Source: Sulfitobacter dubius (GTDB lineage Bacteria > Pseudomonadota > Alphaproteobacteria > Rhodobacterales > Rhodobacteraceae). Taken from it: DNA of 64,000 nt. Position 1 is the stretch's first letter. Each line of letters begins with the position of its first letter. Where the stretch lies: the NCBI RefSeq assembly GCF_900113435.1, contig NZ_FOPG01000003.1, positions 620,001-684,000 of the forward strand, given 5' to 3'. This document shows, piece by piece, positions 26,640 to 35,925 of the stretch. A program made the translations under genes and the position numbers. Below the pieces are notes generated by a model, which saw nothing but the letters and a program-made list of their open reading frames with translations, searched no databases and had not been told where the DNA came from.

Positions 26640-28316
26640 ATGACTAAAGCAATGGACGAATTCGAAGCGCTTCTGAACGAAAGCTTCGAAATGGACACGC
26701 CCCAAGAGGGCACAGTCGTCAAAGGCAAGGTGATCGCTGTCGAAGCGGGCCAAGCCATCATCGACGTCGGCTACAAAATGGAAGGCCGCGTTGAGCTTAA
26801 AGAATTTGCTGATCCCGGCGAATCCCCCAAAATCGAAGTTGGCGACGAAGTCGAAGTTTTCCTTCGCCAAGTCGAGAACGCGCGTGGCGAGGCTGTCATC
26901 AGCCGCGAAATGGCCCGCCGTGAGGAAGCCTGGGATCGTCTGGAAAAAGCCTATGCCGCAGAAGAGCGTGTCGAAGGCGCGATCTTTGGCCGTGTCAAAG
27001 GTGGCTTCACCGTCGACCTCGGCGGCGCAGTTGCGTTCCTGCCCGGCAGCCAAGTCGACGTCCGCCCCGTGCGCGACGCGGGCCCGCTCATGGGCCTCAA
27101 GCAGCCGTTCCAAATCCTCAAGATGGACCGCCGTCGTGGCAACATCGTTGTATCGCGCCGTGCGATCCTCGAAGAGTCCCGCGCCGAACAGCGTGCCGAA
27201 GTCATTGGCAACCTGACCGAAGGTCAGACCGTCGATGGTGTGGTCAAGAACATCACCGAATACGGTGCGTTTGTTGATCTGGGCGGCGTTGACGGCCTGC
27301 TGCACGTCACCGACATGGCATGGCGCCGGGTTAACCACCCGTCCGAGATCCTGGCGATTGGCGAGACCATCAAGGTTCAGGTCATCAAGATCAACAAAGA
27401 GACCCACCGCATCAGCCTCGGCATGAAGCAGCTGCAGGAAGATCCGTGGGATCTGGTTGGCGCGAAATACCCGCTGTCCTCCGTGCACAGCGGTCGTGTG
27501 ACCAACATCACCGATTACGGCGCATTTGTTGAGCTGGAGCCGGGCGTTGAAGGTCTGGTTCACGTGTCCGAAATGTCTTGGACCAAGAAGAACGTGCACC
27601 CCGGCAAGATCGTGTCGACCTCCCAAGAAGTCGAAGTCATGGTTCTGGAAATCGACAGCGCCAAGCGTCGTGTATCCCTTGGTCTCAAGCAGACCATGCG
27701 CAACCCATGGGAAGTCTTTGCTGAGACCCACCCCGAGGGCACCGAAGTCGAAGGCGAAGTCAAGAACATCACCGAATTCGGTCTGTTCGTTGGCCTGCCC
27801 GGCGACATCGACGGCATGGTTCACCTCTCCGACCTTAGCTGGGACCAGCGCGGCGAAGAAGCGATCCAAGACTACCGCAAAGGTGACGTGGTTCAGGCCG
27901 TTGTCTCCGAAGTCGACGTTGAGAAAGAGCGCATCTCGCTCTCGATCAAGAACGTTGGCGGTGACAAATTCGCCGAAGCCGTTGGAGGCGTGAAGCGCGG
28001 CTCGATCGTAACCGTGAACGTGACCTCCATCGAAGAAGGTGGCATCGAAGTCGAATACGAAGGCATGAAGAGCTTCATCCGTCGTTCCGACCTCAGCCGT
28101 GACCGTGCCGAACAGCGCCCTGAGCGTTTCTCGGTCGGTGACAAGGTTGACGTGCGCATCACCAACGTCGATGCCAAGGCACACCGTCTGGGCGTTTCGA
28201 TCAAGGCGCGTGAGATCGCAGAAGAGAAAGAGGCGGTACAGCAGTACGGTTCCTCCGACTCCGGCGCGAGCTTGGGCGACATCCTTGGTGCGGCGCTGAA
28301 GGGCGACGACGAGTAA
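26640..28316 (+). CDS. rpsA: 30S ribosomal protein S1 (RpsA)
   Basis: S1 binds mRNA at the ribosome and is needed to start translation of structured messages. The 558-residue protein has six tandem S1 (OB-fold) domains. The repeats are easy to see in recurring NITEYGAFVDLGGVDGLLHV, NITDYGAFVELEPGVEGLVH and NITEFGLFVGLPGDIDGMVH. The start is the ATG before TKAMDEFEALLNESFEMD; AAGGA lies a rather long 13 bases upstream. Long open frames on the complement (26421-28322) are shadows of its codon bias. Confidence 0.97.
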   Translation: MTKAMDEFEALLNESFEMDTPQEGTVVKGKVIAVEAGQAIIDVGYKMEGRVELKEFADPGESPKIEVGDEVEVFLRQVENARGEAVISREMARREEAWDRLEKAYAAEERVEGAIFGRVKGGFTVDLGGAVAFLPGSQVDVRPVRDAGPLMGLKQPFQILKMDRRRGNIVVSRRAILEESRAEQRAEVIGNLTEGQTVDGVVKNITEYGAFVDLGGVDGLLHVTDMAWRRVNHPSEILAIGETIKVQVIKINKETHRISLGMKQLQEDPWDLVGAKYPLSSVHSGRVTNITDYGAFVELEPGVEGLVHVSEMSWTKKNVHPGKIVSTSQEVEVMVLEIDSAKRRVSLGLKQTMRNPWEVFAETHPEGTEVEGEVKNITEFGLFVGLPGDIDGMVHLSDLSWDQRGEEAIQDYRKGDVVQAVVSEVDVEKERISLSIKNVGGDKFAEAVGGVKRGSIVTVNVTSIEEGGIEVEYEGMKSFIRRSDLSRDRAEQRPERFSVGDKVDVRITNVDAKAHRLGVSIKAREIAEEKEAVQQYGSSDSGASLGDILGAALKGDDE

Positions 28317-28340
28317 ACACATTCCACGTCGAATGTGTGT
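28317..28340 (+). repeat. Small hairpin after rpsA stop
   Basis: ACACATTC and GAATGTGT pair around CACGTC just after the rpsA stop codon. It precedes the main terminator by ten bases and may protect the 3' end of the message or help termination. Confidence 0.5.
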
Positions 28341-28349
28341 AGTTAGCGA

Positions 28350-28382
28350 AGGCCCCGCATGGCGACATGCGGGGCCTTTTTC
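28350..28382 (+). terminator. Rho-independent terminator of rpsA
   Basis: A 12-base perfect stem, AGGCCCCGCATG against CATGCGGGGCCT around GCGA, is followed by TTTTTCTG. It is a classical intrinsic terminator and separates rpsA from ihfB. Confidence 0.93.
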
Positions 28383-28601
28383 TGTTCTACCGGGCCTCTC
28401 GAATCGGGGCTGCTTTGAGGGGAGGGGGCACCGCGCTGTCGCCTCTTTAGGTGCTGCTCAGCAAGAAGCGGCGGAAAAGAGCCGAGAAAACAGAGGTTTC
28501 GCCCAGAAAAATCTGCTGCGGTGTGGGTGGAACACCTTCCCGAGTGAAGCGTTATTTCCTATAGTCGATTAAGACATCAACAAATTCTCGGGGGACGTGC
28601 C

Positions 28602-28886
28602 ATGATCCGGTCGGAACTGATCCAGAAGATCGCTGACGACAATCCGCATCTTTATCAACGCGATGTGGAGCGGATCGTAAATACCGTTTTCGATGAGATC
28701 ACCGGCGCGATGTCGCGTGGGGATCGGGTTGAGTTGCGCGGCTTTGGCGCCTTTTCGGTGAAAAAGCGCGACGCACGCGTTGGCCGTAACCCCCGTACAG
28801 GGGAGACGGTGAACGTTGAGGAAAAGCACGTGCCTTTCTTTAAGACTGGCAAGCTGCTGCGCGACCGGCTGAACGGGAAAAGCTAA
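28602..28886 (+). CDS. ihfB: Integration host factor subunit beta (IhfB)
   Basis: IhfB pairs with IhfA to bend DNA sharply at specific sites, aiding transcription, replication and recombination. The 94-residue protein follows the HU/IHF fold with [20 protein letters not shown] and the DNA-contact arm [11 protein letters not shown], where the beta-type Pro intercalates. [13 protein letters not shown] at the start is the beta signature. The ATG follows GGGGGACGTGCC. The stop overlaps the next start (TAATG). Confidence 0.95.
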   Translation: MIRSELIQKIADDNPHLYQRDVERIVNTVFDEITGAMSRGDRVELRGFGAFSVKKRDARVGRNPRTGETVNVEEKHVPFFKTGKLLRDRLNGKS

Positions 28887-29236
28887 TGCGTTACATTCGT
28901 TATGCCTGCATCGCACTCTTTGCGGTGGCGCTGATCTCTGTCGCTTTGGCAAACCGCAACATCGTTACTTTGCAGGTTCTGCCGACCGAAATTTCCGGCT
29001 GGTTTGCCGTTAACCCGTCGGTGCAGCTGCCATTGTTTATCGTGATCCTTGGCGGGATCATCGTAGGCCTTTTGGTCGGTTTCGTCTGGGAGTGGATTCG
29101 GGAGCACGGCCAGCGTGCGGAGGCGGCCCGTTTGGCCCGCGAACGTCGTCGGTTGGAGCGTGAAGTAATCCGCCTCAAAGCTGAGAAGCATGAAGGTAAG
29201 GATGAAGTTCTGGCACTTCTCGACGAAGCGGGCTAA
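28886..29236 (+). CDS. LapA family membrane protein (DUF1049)
   Basis: This is a 116-residue inner-membrane protein with two helices (about 5-22 and 44-68) and a basic, coiled-coil-like C-terminal tail (RLARERRRLEREVIRLKAEK). This is the LapA/DUF1049 layout, whose E. coli member works with LapB in controlling lipopolysaccharide synthesis. It overlaps ihfB by one base. Its role in this organism is inferred only. Confidence 0.8.
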   Translation: MRYIRYACIALFAVALISVALANRNIVTLQVLPTEISGWFAVNPSVQLPLFIVILGGIIVGLLVGFVWEWIREHGQRAEAARLARERRRLEREVIRLKAEKHEGKDEVLALLDEAG

Positions 29237-29245
29237 ACGCTCTCC

Positions 29246-29893
29246 ATGCCTGAGAATATCAACGTAAAAATCTGCGGTCTGACCGATCCTGCTGATGTGC
29301 CTGCCGCCCTTTTGGCAGGCGCGCGCACGCTCGGCTTTGTCTTTTTCGAGAAATCGCCACGTCACCTGTCATTAGAGGCTGCCGCGCATATGGCAGAGGC
29401 TGTGCCAGACGGCATCTGCAAAGTTGCTTTGACGGTGAATGCCGATGACGCTGCGCTGGATGCGCTGCTGGCCGCCGTACCCTTTTTGGACATGTTGCAG
29501 CTTCACGGCAGCGAAAGTCCCGCGCGGGTGGCTGAGGTCAAGGCGCGCTATGGCTTGCCGGTGATGAAGGCCGTGGGCGTGGCGGATCGTGATGATCTGG
29601 CGGCCTTGAATGACTATGTGAGCGTCGCCGACCAGCTTTTGGTTGATGCAAAGCCGCCCAAAGATGCGGTGCTGCCCGGCGGGAATGGGCTGGCCTTTGA
29701 CTGGCGTCTCATTGCGGGCCGCCGTTGGCCGAAGCCGTGGATGCTGGCAGGTGGCCTGAATGCAGCGAATGTGGGGGAGGCGATTGCCCTCACCGGTGCG
29801 CGGCAGGTGGATGTATCTTCCGGCGTCGAAAGCGCACCCGGTGTGAAGGATGCTGAGCTTATCCGCGCTTTCTGCGACGCGGCACTGAAGTAA
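29246..29893 (+). CDS. trpF: Phosphoribosylanthranilate isomerase (TrpF)
   Basis: TrpF isomerises N-(5-phosphoribosyl)anthranilate in tryptophan synthesis. The 215-residue TIM barrel begins with [13 protein letters not shown], where Cys is the general base. It has LQLHGSESP in the middle, the catalytic Asp in LLVDAKPP, and the phosphate-binding [15 protein letters not shown] at the end. It follows lapA by ten bases. trpB, often next in related genomes, is not here; a terminator follows. Confidence 0.95.
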   Translation: MPENINVKICGLTDPADVPAALLAGARTLGFVFFEKSPRHLSLEAAAHMAEAVPDGICKVALTVNADDAALDALLAAVPFLDMLQLHGSESPARVAEVKARYGLPVMKAVGVADRDDLAALNDYVSVADQLLVDAKPPKDAVLPGGNGLAFDWRLIAGRRWPKPWMLAGGLNAANVGEAIALTGARQVDVSSGVESAPGVKDAELIRAFCDAALK

Positions 29894-29915
29894 GAACGGT
29901 TACCTACAACAGTAA

Positions 29916-29945
29916 AAAGGCCCGGCGGCATTGCCCCGGGCCTTT
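29916..29945. terminator. Bidirectional terminator after trpF
   Basis: AAAGGCCCGG and CCGGGCCTTT form a ten-base stem around a short loop, with A and T flanks on both sides. It separates the converging trpF and phosphomannomutase transcripts. Confidence 0.88.
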
Positions 29946-29971
29946 GTCGTTCGATGCGAATGTGTGGAGGA

Positions 29972-31468
29972 TCAGATCGACTGGTCGTAGTCACCCACGC
30001 CCGGCTCTGTCCGGATCACGGCGTCGATATCGGCGAAGATCGCCCGCATTTCGGCCTCTGACTCGGGGCTTTCGCAGACCACCACAAGGTTCGGCGTGTT
30101 GGACGACGCCCGCACCAGACCCCAACCGCCGTTGTCGAGCATGACCCGTGCGCCATTTACGGTGATGACTTCGGAAATCGCGCGACCGCCAATTTTTTCG
30201 CCAGCTTCGGCTTTGGCGACGAGTTTCTGCACCAGACGGTCGAGGATGTCATACTTCTCGGTGTCCGAGGCATAGGGCGACATGGTGGGCGTGGCCCAAG
30301 TCTGGGGCAGGGCGCGGCGCAGGTCGGACATAGATTTGTCCGGGTTACGGTCCATCAGCTTGCAGATTTCCACGGCGACGCGCATGCCGCAGTCATAGCC
30401 CCGGCCAATCGGCTCGGCGAGGAAGTAGTGGCCGGATTTCTCAAAACCCGCCAGCGCGCCCAGTTCTTTGACGCGGCGTTTCATGTGGCTGTGGCCTGTT
30501 TTCCAGTAGTCGGCTTTGGCCCCGTGCTTTTGCAGTTCGGGATCTGATGCGAAGAGGCCAGTGGATTTCACGTCGGCGACAAAGGTGCTGTTGGGGTGCA
30601 ATTTGGCCAGATCGCGGGCCATGATAACGCCCATCTTGTCGGCAAAGATCTCTTCGCCTTCGTCATCAACCACGCCGCAGCGGTCACCGTCTCCGTCAAA
30701 ACCAAGCGCGAAATCGGCGCCAGAGGCACGCACGCTGTCGGCCATGTCGTGTAGCATTTCCAGCGCTTCGGGGTTCGGATTGTAATGCGGGAATGTGTAA
30801 TCTAGCTGATTATGGCTATCGACCACTTCGACACCCAGGCGGCGGAACAGCTCAGGCGCGAAGGCCGAGGCGGTGCCGTTACCGGTGGCGCAAACGACCT
30901 TAAGTTTGCGGGTCATTTTGAAGTCACCCACAAGGTCGTCAAGATAGGCTTCGCGCACTCCTTCGATGAACTCATAAGCGCCGCCTGAACGCCGCTCTCC
31001 CCGGCCATTCAGAACGATGTCGCGCAACTCGGCCATCTCATCCGGGCCGTGGGTCAGCGGGCGTTCAAAGCCCATTTTGACGCCGGTCCAACCGTTGGGG
31101 TTATGGCTGGCGGTGACCATCGCAACGGCGGGCGCATTGAGGTGGAATTGCGCGAAATAGGCCATGGGCGACAACGCCGGGCCGATGTCTTTGACCGTGA
31201 TCCCGGCCTGCATCAGGCCGAGCATCAGCGCGTTTTTGATCGACAGGGAGTAATCGCGGTAGTCATTGCCAACGGCGATGACCGGCTCAATCCCGCGTGC
31301 GTGCATCTGGGTGCCGAGCCCAAGACCAAGCGCGGTGATGCCGGGCAGGTTGATGTCATCGGGGTACTTCCAGCGCGCGTCATACTCCCGGAAACCTGTC
31401 GGGGTGATCATCGCATCGCGCAAAAATTCCCAAGTGTTCGGGGTCACGGTGGAGGCCGGTTTGGTCAC
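29972..31468 (-). CDS. Phosphomannomutase / phosphoglucomutase
   Basis: This 498-residue alpha-D-phosphohexomutase converts hexose 6-phosphates to 1-phosphates for sugar nucleotide synthesis. The phosphoserine loop TASHNPNGWTG has the active Ser121, the metal loop DGDGDRCG is near residue 262, and the sugar-binding FEKSGHYF is near 350. The frame starts at GTG before TKPASTVTPNTWEF; the next in-frame ATG would remove 19 residues ahead of TPTGFREYD. It is the last gene of the polysaccharide operon, 25 bases after kdsA. It may also feed the glycosyltransferase cluster at 53 kb. Confidence 0.92.
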   Translation of the reverse strand: MTKPASTVTPNTWEFLRDAMITPTGFREYDARWKYPDDINLPGITALGLGLGTQMHARGIEPVIAVGNDYRDYSLSIKNALMLGLMQAGITVKDIGPALSPMAYFAQFHLNAPAVAMVTASHNPNGWTGVKMGFERPLTHGPDEMAELRDIVLNGRGERRSGGAYEFIEGVREAYLDDLVGDFKMTRKLKVVCATGNGTASAFAPELFRRLGVEVVDSHNQLDYTFPHYNPNPEALEMLHDMADSVRASGADFALGFDGDGDRCGVVDDEGEEIFADKMGVIMARDLAKLHPNSTFVADVKSTGLFASDPELQKHGAKADYWKTGHSHMKRRVKELGALAGFEKSGHYFLAEPIGRGYDCGMRVAVEICKLMDRNPDKSMSDLRRALPQTWATPTMSPYASDTEKYDILDRLVQKLVAKAEAGEKIGGRAISEVITVNGARVMLDNGGWGLVRASSNTPNLVVVCESPESEAEMRAIFADIDAVIRTEPGVGDYDQSI

Positions 31469-31493
31469 TGTAAATACTCGCTTTTGTTTAAAT

Positions 31494-32327
31494 TCAGAAT
31501 GTCAGCGGGTGGCTCTTGGCCAGCGCGTCGAATTGCATCAGCAGGTTGATCAGCCCCGGCATCTGGTCGAGGTAGATCATGTTTGGCCCATCGCTGGGCG
31601 CGGTGTCAGGGTCTTCATGCGTTTCCATAAAGATCGCTGCGACGCCGATGGATGCTGCCGCGCGGGCCATAACTGGGGCAAACTCGCGCTGACCGCCCGA
31701 GGAGCCGCCCTTGCCGCCCGGCTGCGCGACGGAATGTGTCGCGTCCATCACCACCGGATAGCCGGTTTGGGCCATCTGGGGCAGGCTGCGCATGTCGGCA
31801 ACCAGCGTGTTGTAGCCGAAGGTCGTGCCGCGTTCGGTCAGCAGGATGTTCTTGTTGCCGGTACTTTCGATCTTGTCGACGATGTTCTGCATTTCCCAAG
31901 GGGCGAGGAATTGGCCCTTCTTGACGTTCACAGCCTTGCCCGCCTCGCCGGCTGCCAGCAGAATGTCGGTCTGGCGGCAGAGGAAGGCGGGGATTTGCAG
32001 CACGTCGACCACTTCGCCAGCTTGCGCGCATTGTGCTTCGTTATGCACATCCGTCAGTACGGGCACGTCGTTGGCGCGGGCCACGGATTGCAGTACCTGA
32101 AGACCTTTTTCGATGCCCAATCCGCGCTTGCCCGAAAGGGAGGTCCGGTTGGCTTTGTCGTAGCTTGCTTTGAAGATGAACTGCGCGCCCGCCGCGTTGC
32201 AGGCTTCTTTCAGAACGCCCGCGATCATCTGCGCGTGATCTTCGCTCTCTAGCTGGCAGGGACCAGCGATCACGGTGAGTGGGCGGTCGTTGCCGACTGT
32301 CAGATTTCCGATGCGCAGCTGGGTCAT
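31494..32327 (-). CDS. kdsA: 3-deoxy-8-phosphooctulonate synthase (KdsA)
   Basis: KdsA condenses PEP with arabinose 5-phosphate to give KDO-8-phosphate, used in lipopolysaccharide core and in KDO-containing capsule linkers. The 277-residue TIM barrel has AGPCQLESEDHAQMIA at the start, FKASYDKANRTS, and DVHNEAQ and DATHSVAQPGG later, all typical. The ATG overlaps the stop of the KpsE-like gene (ATGA). The company of capsule-export genes suggests a capsule-dedicated supply. Confidence 0.95.
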   Translation of the reverse strand: MTQLRIGNLTVGNDRPLTVIAGPCQLESEDHAQMIAGVLKEACNAAGAQFIFKASYDKANRTSLSGKRGLGIEKGLQVLQSVARANDVPVLTDVHNEAQCAQAGEVVDVLQIPAFLCRQTDILLAAGEAGKAVNVKKGQFLAPWEMQNIVDKIESTGNKNILLTERGTTFGYNTLVADMRSLPQMAQTGYPVVMDATHSVAQPGGKGGSSGGQREFAPVMARAAASIGVAAIFMETHEDPDTAPSDGPNMIYLDQMPGLINLLMQFDALAKSHPLTF

Positions 32328-34048
32328 GAAGTTACCTGTTCTCTTAGAATGGACGCCGTCAGGGACAGCATCAGGTAGATGCCTGCAAAGATAAGGAAAG
32401 CCAATATCGTGTTTTCAAACTTGCGGGGGTAGGTGGCCTCATCCGGGGCTACGGGATTGACCGCCACGGTGAGGTAGCGGACCTGCCGCCCGGCCTCTGT
32501 TCGGGCTTGATCCATTGCGGTTTGCGCACTTTGTAGCACCATGTCAGCGGCGGCCAGATCGGCCTGTGCAAGCTGTGCCGCGACGGCCTGTTGGGCAAGC
32601 GAGTTTTCGCCTTCATTGGCGGCGGTCATCCGCTCGCGCAGCTTGGTTAACTGTTCGCGCAGGCGGCGCACATCGCCGCGCGCGCCATCGACCTTGGCTT
32701 GGTTCGGGCGCTGATTGTCGAGCAGGGCCGCCAGTTCGAGCTCTTTCTCGATCAACAGAGTCTCATAGCTGGTGATTTGGGTGCGGATCGAAGCGATCAT
32801 CGCTTCGGGATCGACGTTGTTGTCGATCTGCAATGTAATCAACGCCTCTTGGGCATCACGGCGATTTTGAAGCGCAGTTTCATAACCTTCACGCGCATCG
32901 CGCATTCCGTCTTCGCGTTTTTGTTTGCTTAGATCGTTAACCCGTTCCTCGGCATAGGTGAGCAGGCGTTTTGAAAACTCTTCCGAGAGCTGGGGATCGG
33001 CGGCAATAACCTCCATCCGGATAACGCCTTCAGTCGGGTCGTAGCCGATTTTCACGTTCTTCTTATAGGTTTTATACGATTCTTCGTTGGTCGGGTCTTC
33101 GGTTAAACGCTGGATGGGGTCAATTTCCGGATCCGCGAAATGGGCGCGGAAATCGGCATCTTCGTCTAGCCGCAGCATGGCGTCTTTAGATTGCAGATAG
33201 GCCTGTGTGGCGATGCTGTCGGCACTGTTGGCGAATTGCGTGGGCAGCAGGCCGCCAAAGGGGCTTGTGCCTCCGCCGCCCTCGTTTTGGATGATTAGGA
33301 ACTGGCTGTCGGTCGCATACATCGGCGTTGCGATCTTATAAAAGTAATAGCCCGCCGCGAATGTCGGTAGCATGACGAAAAAGGCGAGCCGCACCAGCAG
33401 CATCGCCCCCTTGCGGCGGCGGCGGCGGGTGATGTCGCGCTGGATGTCAGAGATCTCGCGCTGGCGGCGCTCTGCCGGGCTGACATCGGTAGAGGGAAGG
33501 CCGCGACCACCCGCAGGCGTGGTTTGAGGCAGTTGTACGCGCGCCGCACCCGACTGACCATGAGTGGCAGGCAGGCCTGCCCCGTCTTGATCACCGGCTT
33601 GCGGCACCACCAGTTCCAGCATGTTGGAGCGTTGGAAAGGGTCAATTCCCTTGGCACGCAACAGGCGCACAGCATCAAAATCCGAAGTGGGTGCCAGCCC
33701 GTGTTTCTGCGCCACCCGGCGGGCCATGCGCAGTTGTCGGCCCGTCAGCCCTTCGCGGCGGATCGCGTCGATATCTTGCTCGGCTGACACCTCCCCGGCT
33801 GAGGAGACCTCTCCTTCACGGCTGGTTTCTGGCGGGTTGGCTTTGCCGCTTCTTGCGGCATGTTCCAACGCTTCTTTACTGTGGGATGGTTTCACATCCG
33901 TAGCATCTGCCACGGCGCGCAGCTTGGCGGCTCTTTCTGCGCGTGCGGCATCGGACTGCGAAGTCTCGGCCTTTACGGCAGGGCTGGACGCCGCAGATGG
34001 CGTCACTTTGCGGATGCGGAATTTTCTAGCCTTGGGTTTCGTAGTCAT
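32324..34048 (-). CDS. Capsule polysaccharide export inner-membrane protein (KpsE-like)
   Basis: This 574-residue polysaccharide co-polymerase/export protein spans the inner membrane. A transmembrane helix near residues 215-237 (GAMLLVRLAFFVMLPTFAAG) and another near 545-565 (FLIFAGIYLMLSL) bracket a long periplasmic coiled coil rich in Arg, Glu and Gln. E. coli KpsE is about 380 residues; the extra length is an N-terminal cytoplasmic stretch of about 210 residues, low in complexity and highly charged. The gene overlaps the ATPase gene by 23 bases. Confidence 0.85.
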   Translation of the reverse strand: MTTKPKARKFRIRKVTPSAASSPAVKAETSQSDAARAERAAKLRAVADATDVKPSHSKEALEHAARSGKANPPETSREGEVSSAGEVSAEQDIDAIRREGLTGRQLRMARRVAQKHGLAPTSDFDAVRLLRAKGIDPFQRSNMLELVVPQAGDQDGAGLPATHGQSGAARVQLPQTTPAGGRGLPSTDVSPAERRQREISDIQRDITRRRRRKGAMLLVRLAFFVMLPTFAAGYYFYKIATPMYATDSQFLIIQNEGGGGTSPFGGLLPTQFANSADSIATQAYLQSKDAMLRLDEDADFRAHFADPEIDPIQRLTEDPTNEESYKTYKKNVKIGYDPTEGVIRMEVIAADPQLSEEFSKRLLTYAEERVNDLSKQKREDGMRDAREGYETALQNRRDAQEALITLQIDNNVDPEAMIASIRTQITSYETLLIEKELELAALLDNQRPNQAKVDGARGDVRRLREQLTKLRERMTAANEGENSLAQQAVAAQLAQADLAAADMVLQSAQTAMDQARTEAGRQVRYLTVAVNPVAPDEATYPRKFENTILAFLIFAGIYLMLSLTASILREQVTS

Positions 34049-34685
34049 AGAGCTGTTTCGCTTCTTCCAAGGTGTCGAACATATGCAGTTTACCATCCAA
34101 AAGGACAGCGGCGGAGCGGGCGAACTTTTCAAGCGTATGGGCTTGATGCGAAACGATGATAATCGTCGTGGTCCGCAGCCGTTCTTTCAGAATGTCACCC
34201 GCTTTGCGGTTGAATTCCACGTCTGTGGTGCCCGGCATGCCTTCGTCAATCAGATAGATATCAAAATCTAACGCCAACATCAGCGCAAAAGAGAACCGCG
34301 CCCGCATCCCCGCAGAATAAGTGCCAATCGGTTGATCGAAATATTCCCCCAGACCGCAAAGCCAGCGGCAAAAACTTTCGACGTAATCGGGATCGAGCCC
34401 ATAAAGCCGCGCGATATAGCGGGCGTTTTCCATCGCAGAGACTTTGTTGACCACGCCGCCCATAAAACCCAATGGAAACGAGATGTTACAGCTGCGCCTG
34501 ATCTCACCCTCATCCGGTTTTTCAAGCCCGGCCATCATATTGATGAGGGTGGTTTTGCCGGTTCCGTTGGGGGCCAGAATGCCCAAGGACTTGCCAAGTT
34601 CCACGCGAAAAGACACCCGGTCAAGAATGACCTTGTGCTGGGAGCCCGTCCAAAAGGACTTGGACACATTTTCAAATTCCAGCAT
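34026..34685 (-). CDS. Capsule polysaccharide ABC exporter ATPase (KpsT-like)
   Basis: This 219-residue ATPase should power export of a polysaccharide across the inner membrane. Walker A reads APNGTGKTTL (first glycine replaced by Ala), the signature is TYSAGMRARFSFAL, Walker B is FDIYLIDEGMPG, and the H-loop is IIVSHQ. The KpsT/Wzt short form fits. The permease partner KpsM is not next to it or anywhere in the window. It heads the operon with the KpsE-like gene, kdsA and phosphomannomutase. Confidence 0.88.
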   Translation of the reverse strand: MLEFENVSKSFWTGSQHKVILDRVSFRVELGKSLGILAPNGTGKTTLINMMAGLEKPDEGEIRRSCNISFPLGFMGGVVNKVSAMENARYIARLYGLDPDYVESFCRWLCGLGEYFDQPIGTYSAGMRARFSFALMLALDFDIYLIDEGMPGTTDVEFNRKAGDILKERLRTTTIIIVSHQAHTLEKFARSAAVLLDGKLHMFDTLEEAKQLYDYETQG

Positions 34686-34906
34686 TCCCTGCTCCGGTTG
34701 GTGCTGAGCGCGGCCTCTCGGCGCCTCTTGTATCAGAGGTATCTTAACCGTCTATTCACTGAATTTGACCACAATATGTCGAAATGCAGGCGAAGGTCGC
34801 TGCAAAGCTTCTTAAGGGCAGGCTGTGCGCGACCGAAATACGCTTCCCGCGCGGCGAGAAAAGGAACTGCGAAGGACATGAACGCCCCGCGAAAAAGCGT
34901 AGGAGG

Positions 34907-35713
34907 TCAGTGCAGCGTGTGGGTGCTTTCGGTCGGGGCGATGTCTCCGATATAGCTGACGTTCATCAGAGCGGCCTGCGTGCGATCGCCGTCAATGTTC
35001 TGCACCGGGCCGACGGGCACGGCGCTCATTAGGCCAAGACGCGTCATCCAACGGCTAAAAGTGGCGGGCACAATCCCCAATACATGGCTTGCACCCATGG
35101 CATAGGCGGCACCGGCCATTTGGTTCATCAGCATACGCTGCACGGCAATGCGGCGGTGTGCGGGGACGGCGTTGGTCAGGAACAGACGGGTGGCTTCCCA
35201 AATGTCATCGCGCACGGGCGCTTTGAAAAACAGCACATCTTGAGGAATGTCAGGTAGCATGCCCAACTGTGCATCACGTAGCATATAGCTGTATTGCGCA
35301 CACGTTGAAGTGGTGGGCATCAAGCGGACGCCCCCCATGACTTCGCCATATTCATGCAGTACAATCCAGCGGGCACGGGGCGTATCGTATTGGTCAAACT
35401 CCATCCCATCAACCTGAGGTAGATCCCATTGCTTGTCATCAATGAAGATACGCCGGCGGGCACGCAGGAAATTTACGAATAATTCACCGTGCTGATGCAT
35501 ATTCAAAAACGACAAAGTCGTGGCGCGCATATACGGGTTGGCTTGGGCGAGGGCCTCTGGACTATAGGGATCGGGTTCGGCAGCCTTAGCGCCAAGCAGC
35601 CTACGCGGGAAACGATTATTTTTAACTTCCAACGCCTTAGCGTCTTGTGGCGTCAGTTCGGGAAGAACATCTTGCCAAGATCTACCACTAAATTTCCGTC
35701 CTTGCAGACTCAT
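34907..35713 (-). CDS. LuxI-type acyl-homoserine-lactone synthase
   Basis: This 268-residue protein carries the LuxI family residues in order: Arg87/88 and Phe90 in RRRIF, Trp96, Asp107 and Asp110 in FDQYD, Arg120 in GGVRLMPT, then Glu163 and Arg166 in WEATRLF. LuxI enzymes make AHL signals from SAM and acyl-ACP. An N-terminal extension of about 60 residues precedes the usual start. The ATG follows TTGAGGCCCGAT. No LuxR gene is nearby; the divergent neighbour is a histidine kinase. A GNAT-like acyltransferase of other function is the main alternative. Confidence 0.78.
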   Translation of the reverse strand: MSLQGRKFSGRSWQDVLPELTPQDAKALEVKNNRFPRRLLGAKAAEPDPYSPEALAQANPYMRATTLSFLNMHQHGELFVNFLRARRRIFIDDKQWDLPQVDGMEFDQYDTPRARWIVLHEYGEVMGGVRLMPTTSTCAQYSYMLRDAQLGMLPDIPQDVLFFKAPVRDDIWEATRLFLTNAVPAHRRIAVQRMLMNQMAGAAYAMGASHVLGIVPATFSRWMTRLGLMSAVPVGPVQNIDGDRTQAALMNVSYIGDIAPTESTHTLH

Positions 35714-35925
35714 ATCGGGCCTCAAAACTGCGGTGTAAAAATGCCTCTTATCAAGAGGGTAACCTCTAGTTGCACGAAATGGCCATACTTATGTCCCAAT
35801 TCCGTGTGTAGAAGGGGTAAAGATCGCGTCTAACATGTGCTTCGATGCCGAAATGCAACATGTTCAGAGCCTTTTAAAACGGCAGAATGCCGGGTCCGAG
35901 CAGCCGACCGAAGAAAACGAGAGCG

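Noticed and set aside
26421-28322. Very long open frame on the minus strand opposite rpsA
   Set aside because: It mirrors the codon bias of rpsA, has no recognisable domain, and the plus strand encodes an unmistakable ribosomal protein S1.
34686-34906. Possible small gene between the KpsT-like and AHL synthase genes
   Set aside because: Only short frames without ribosome sites or conserved-looking sequence occur; it is better read as promoter region.
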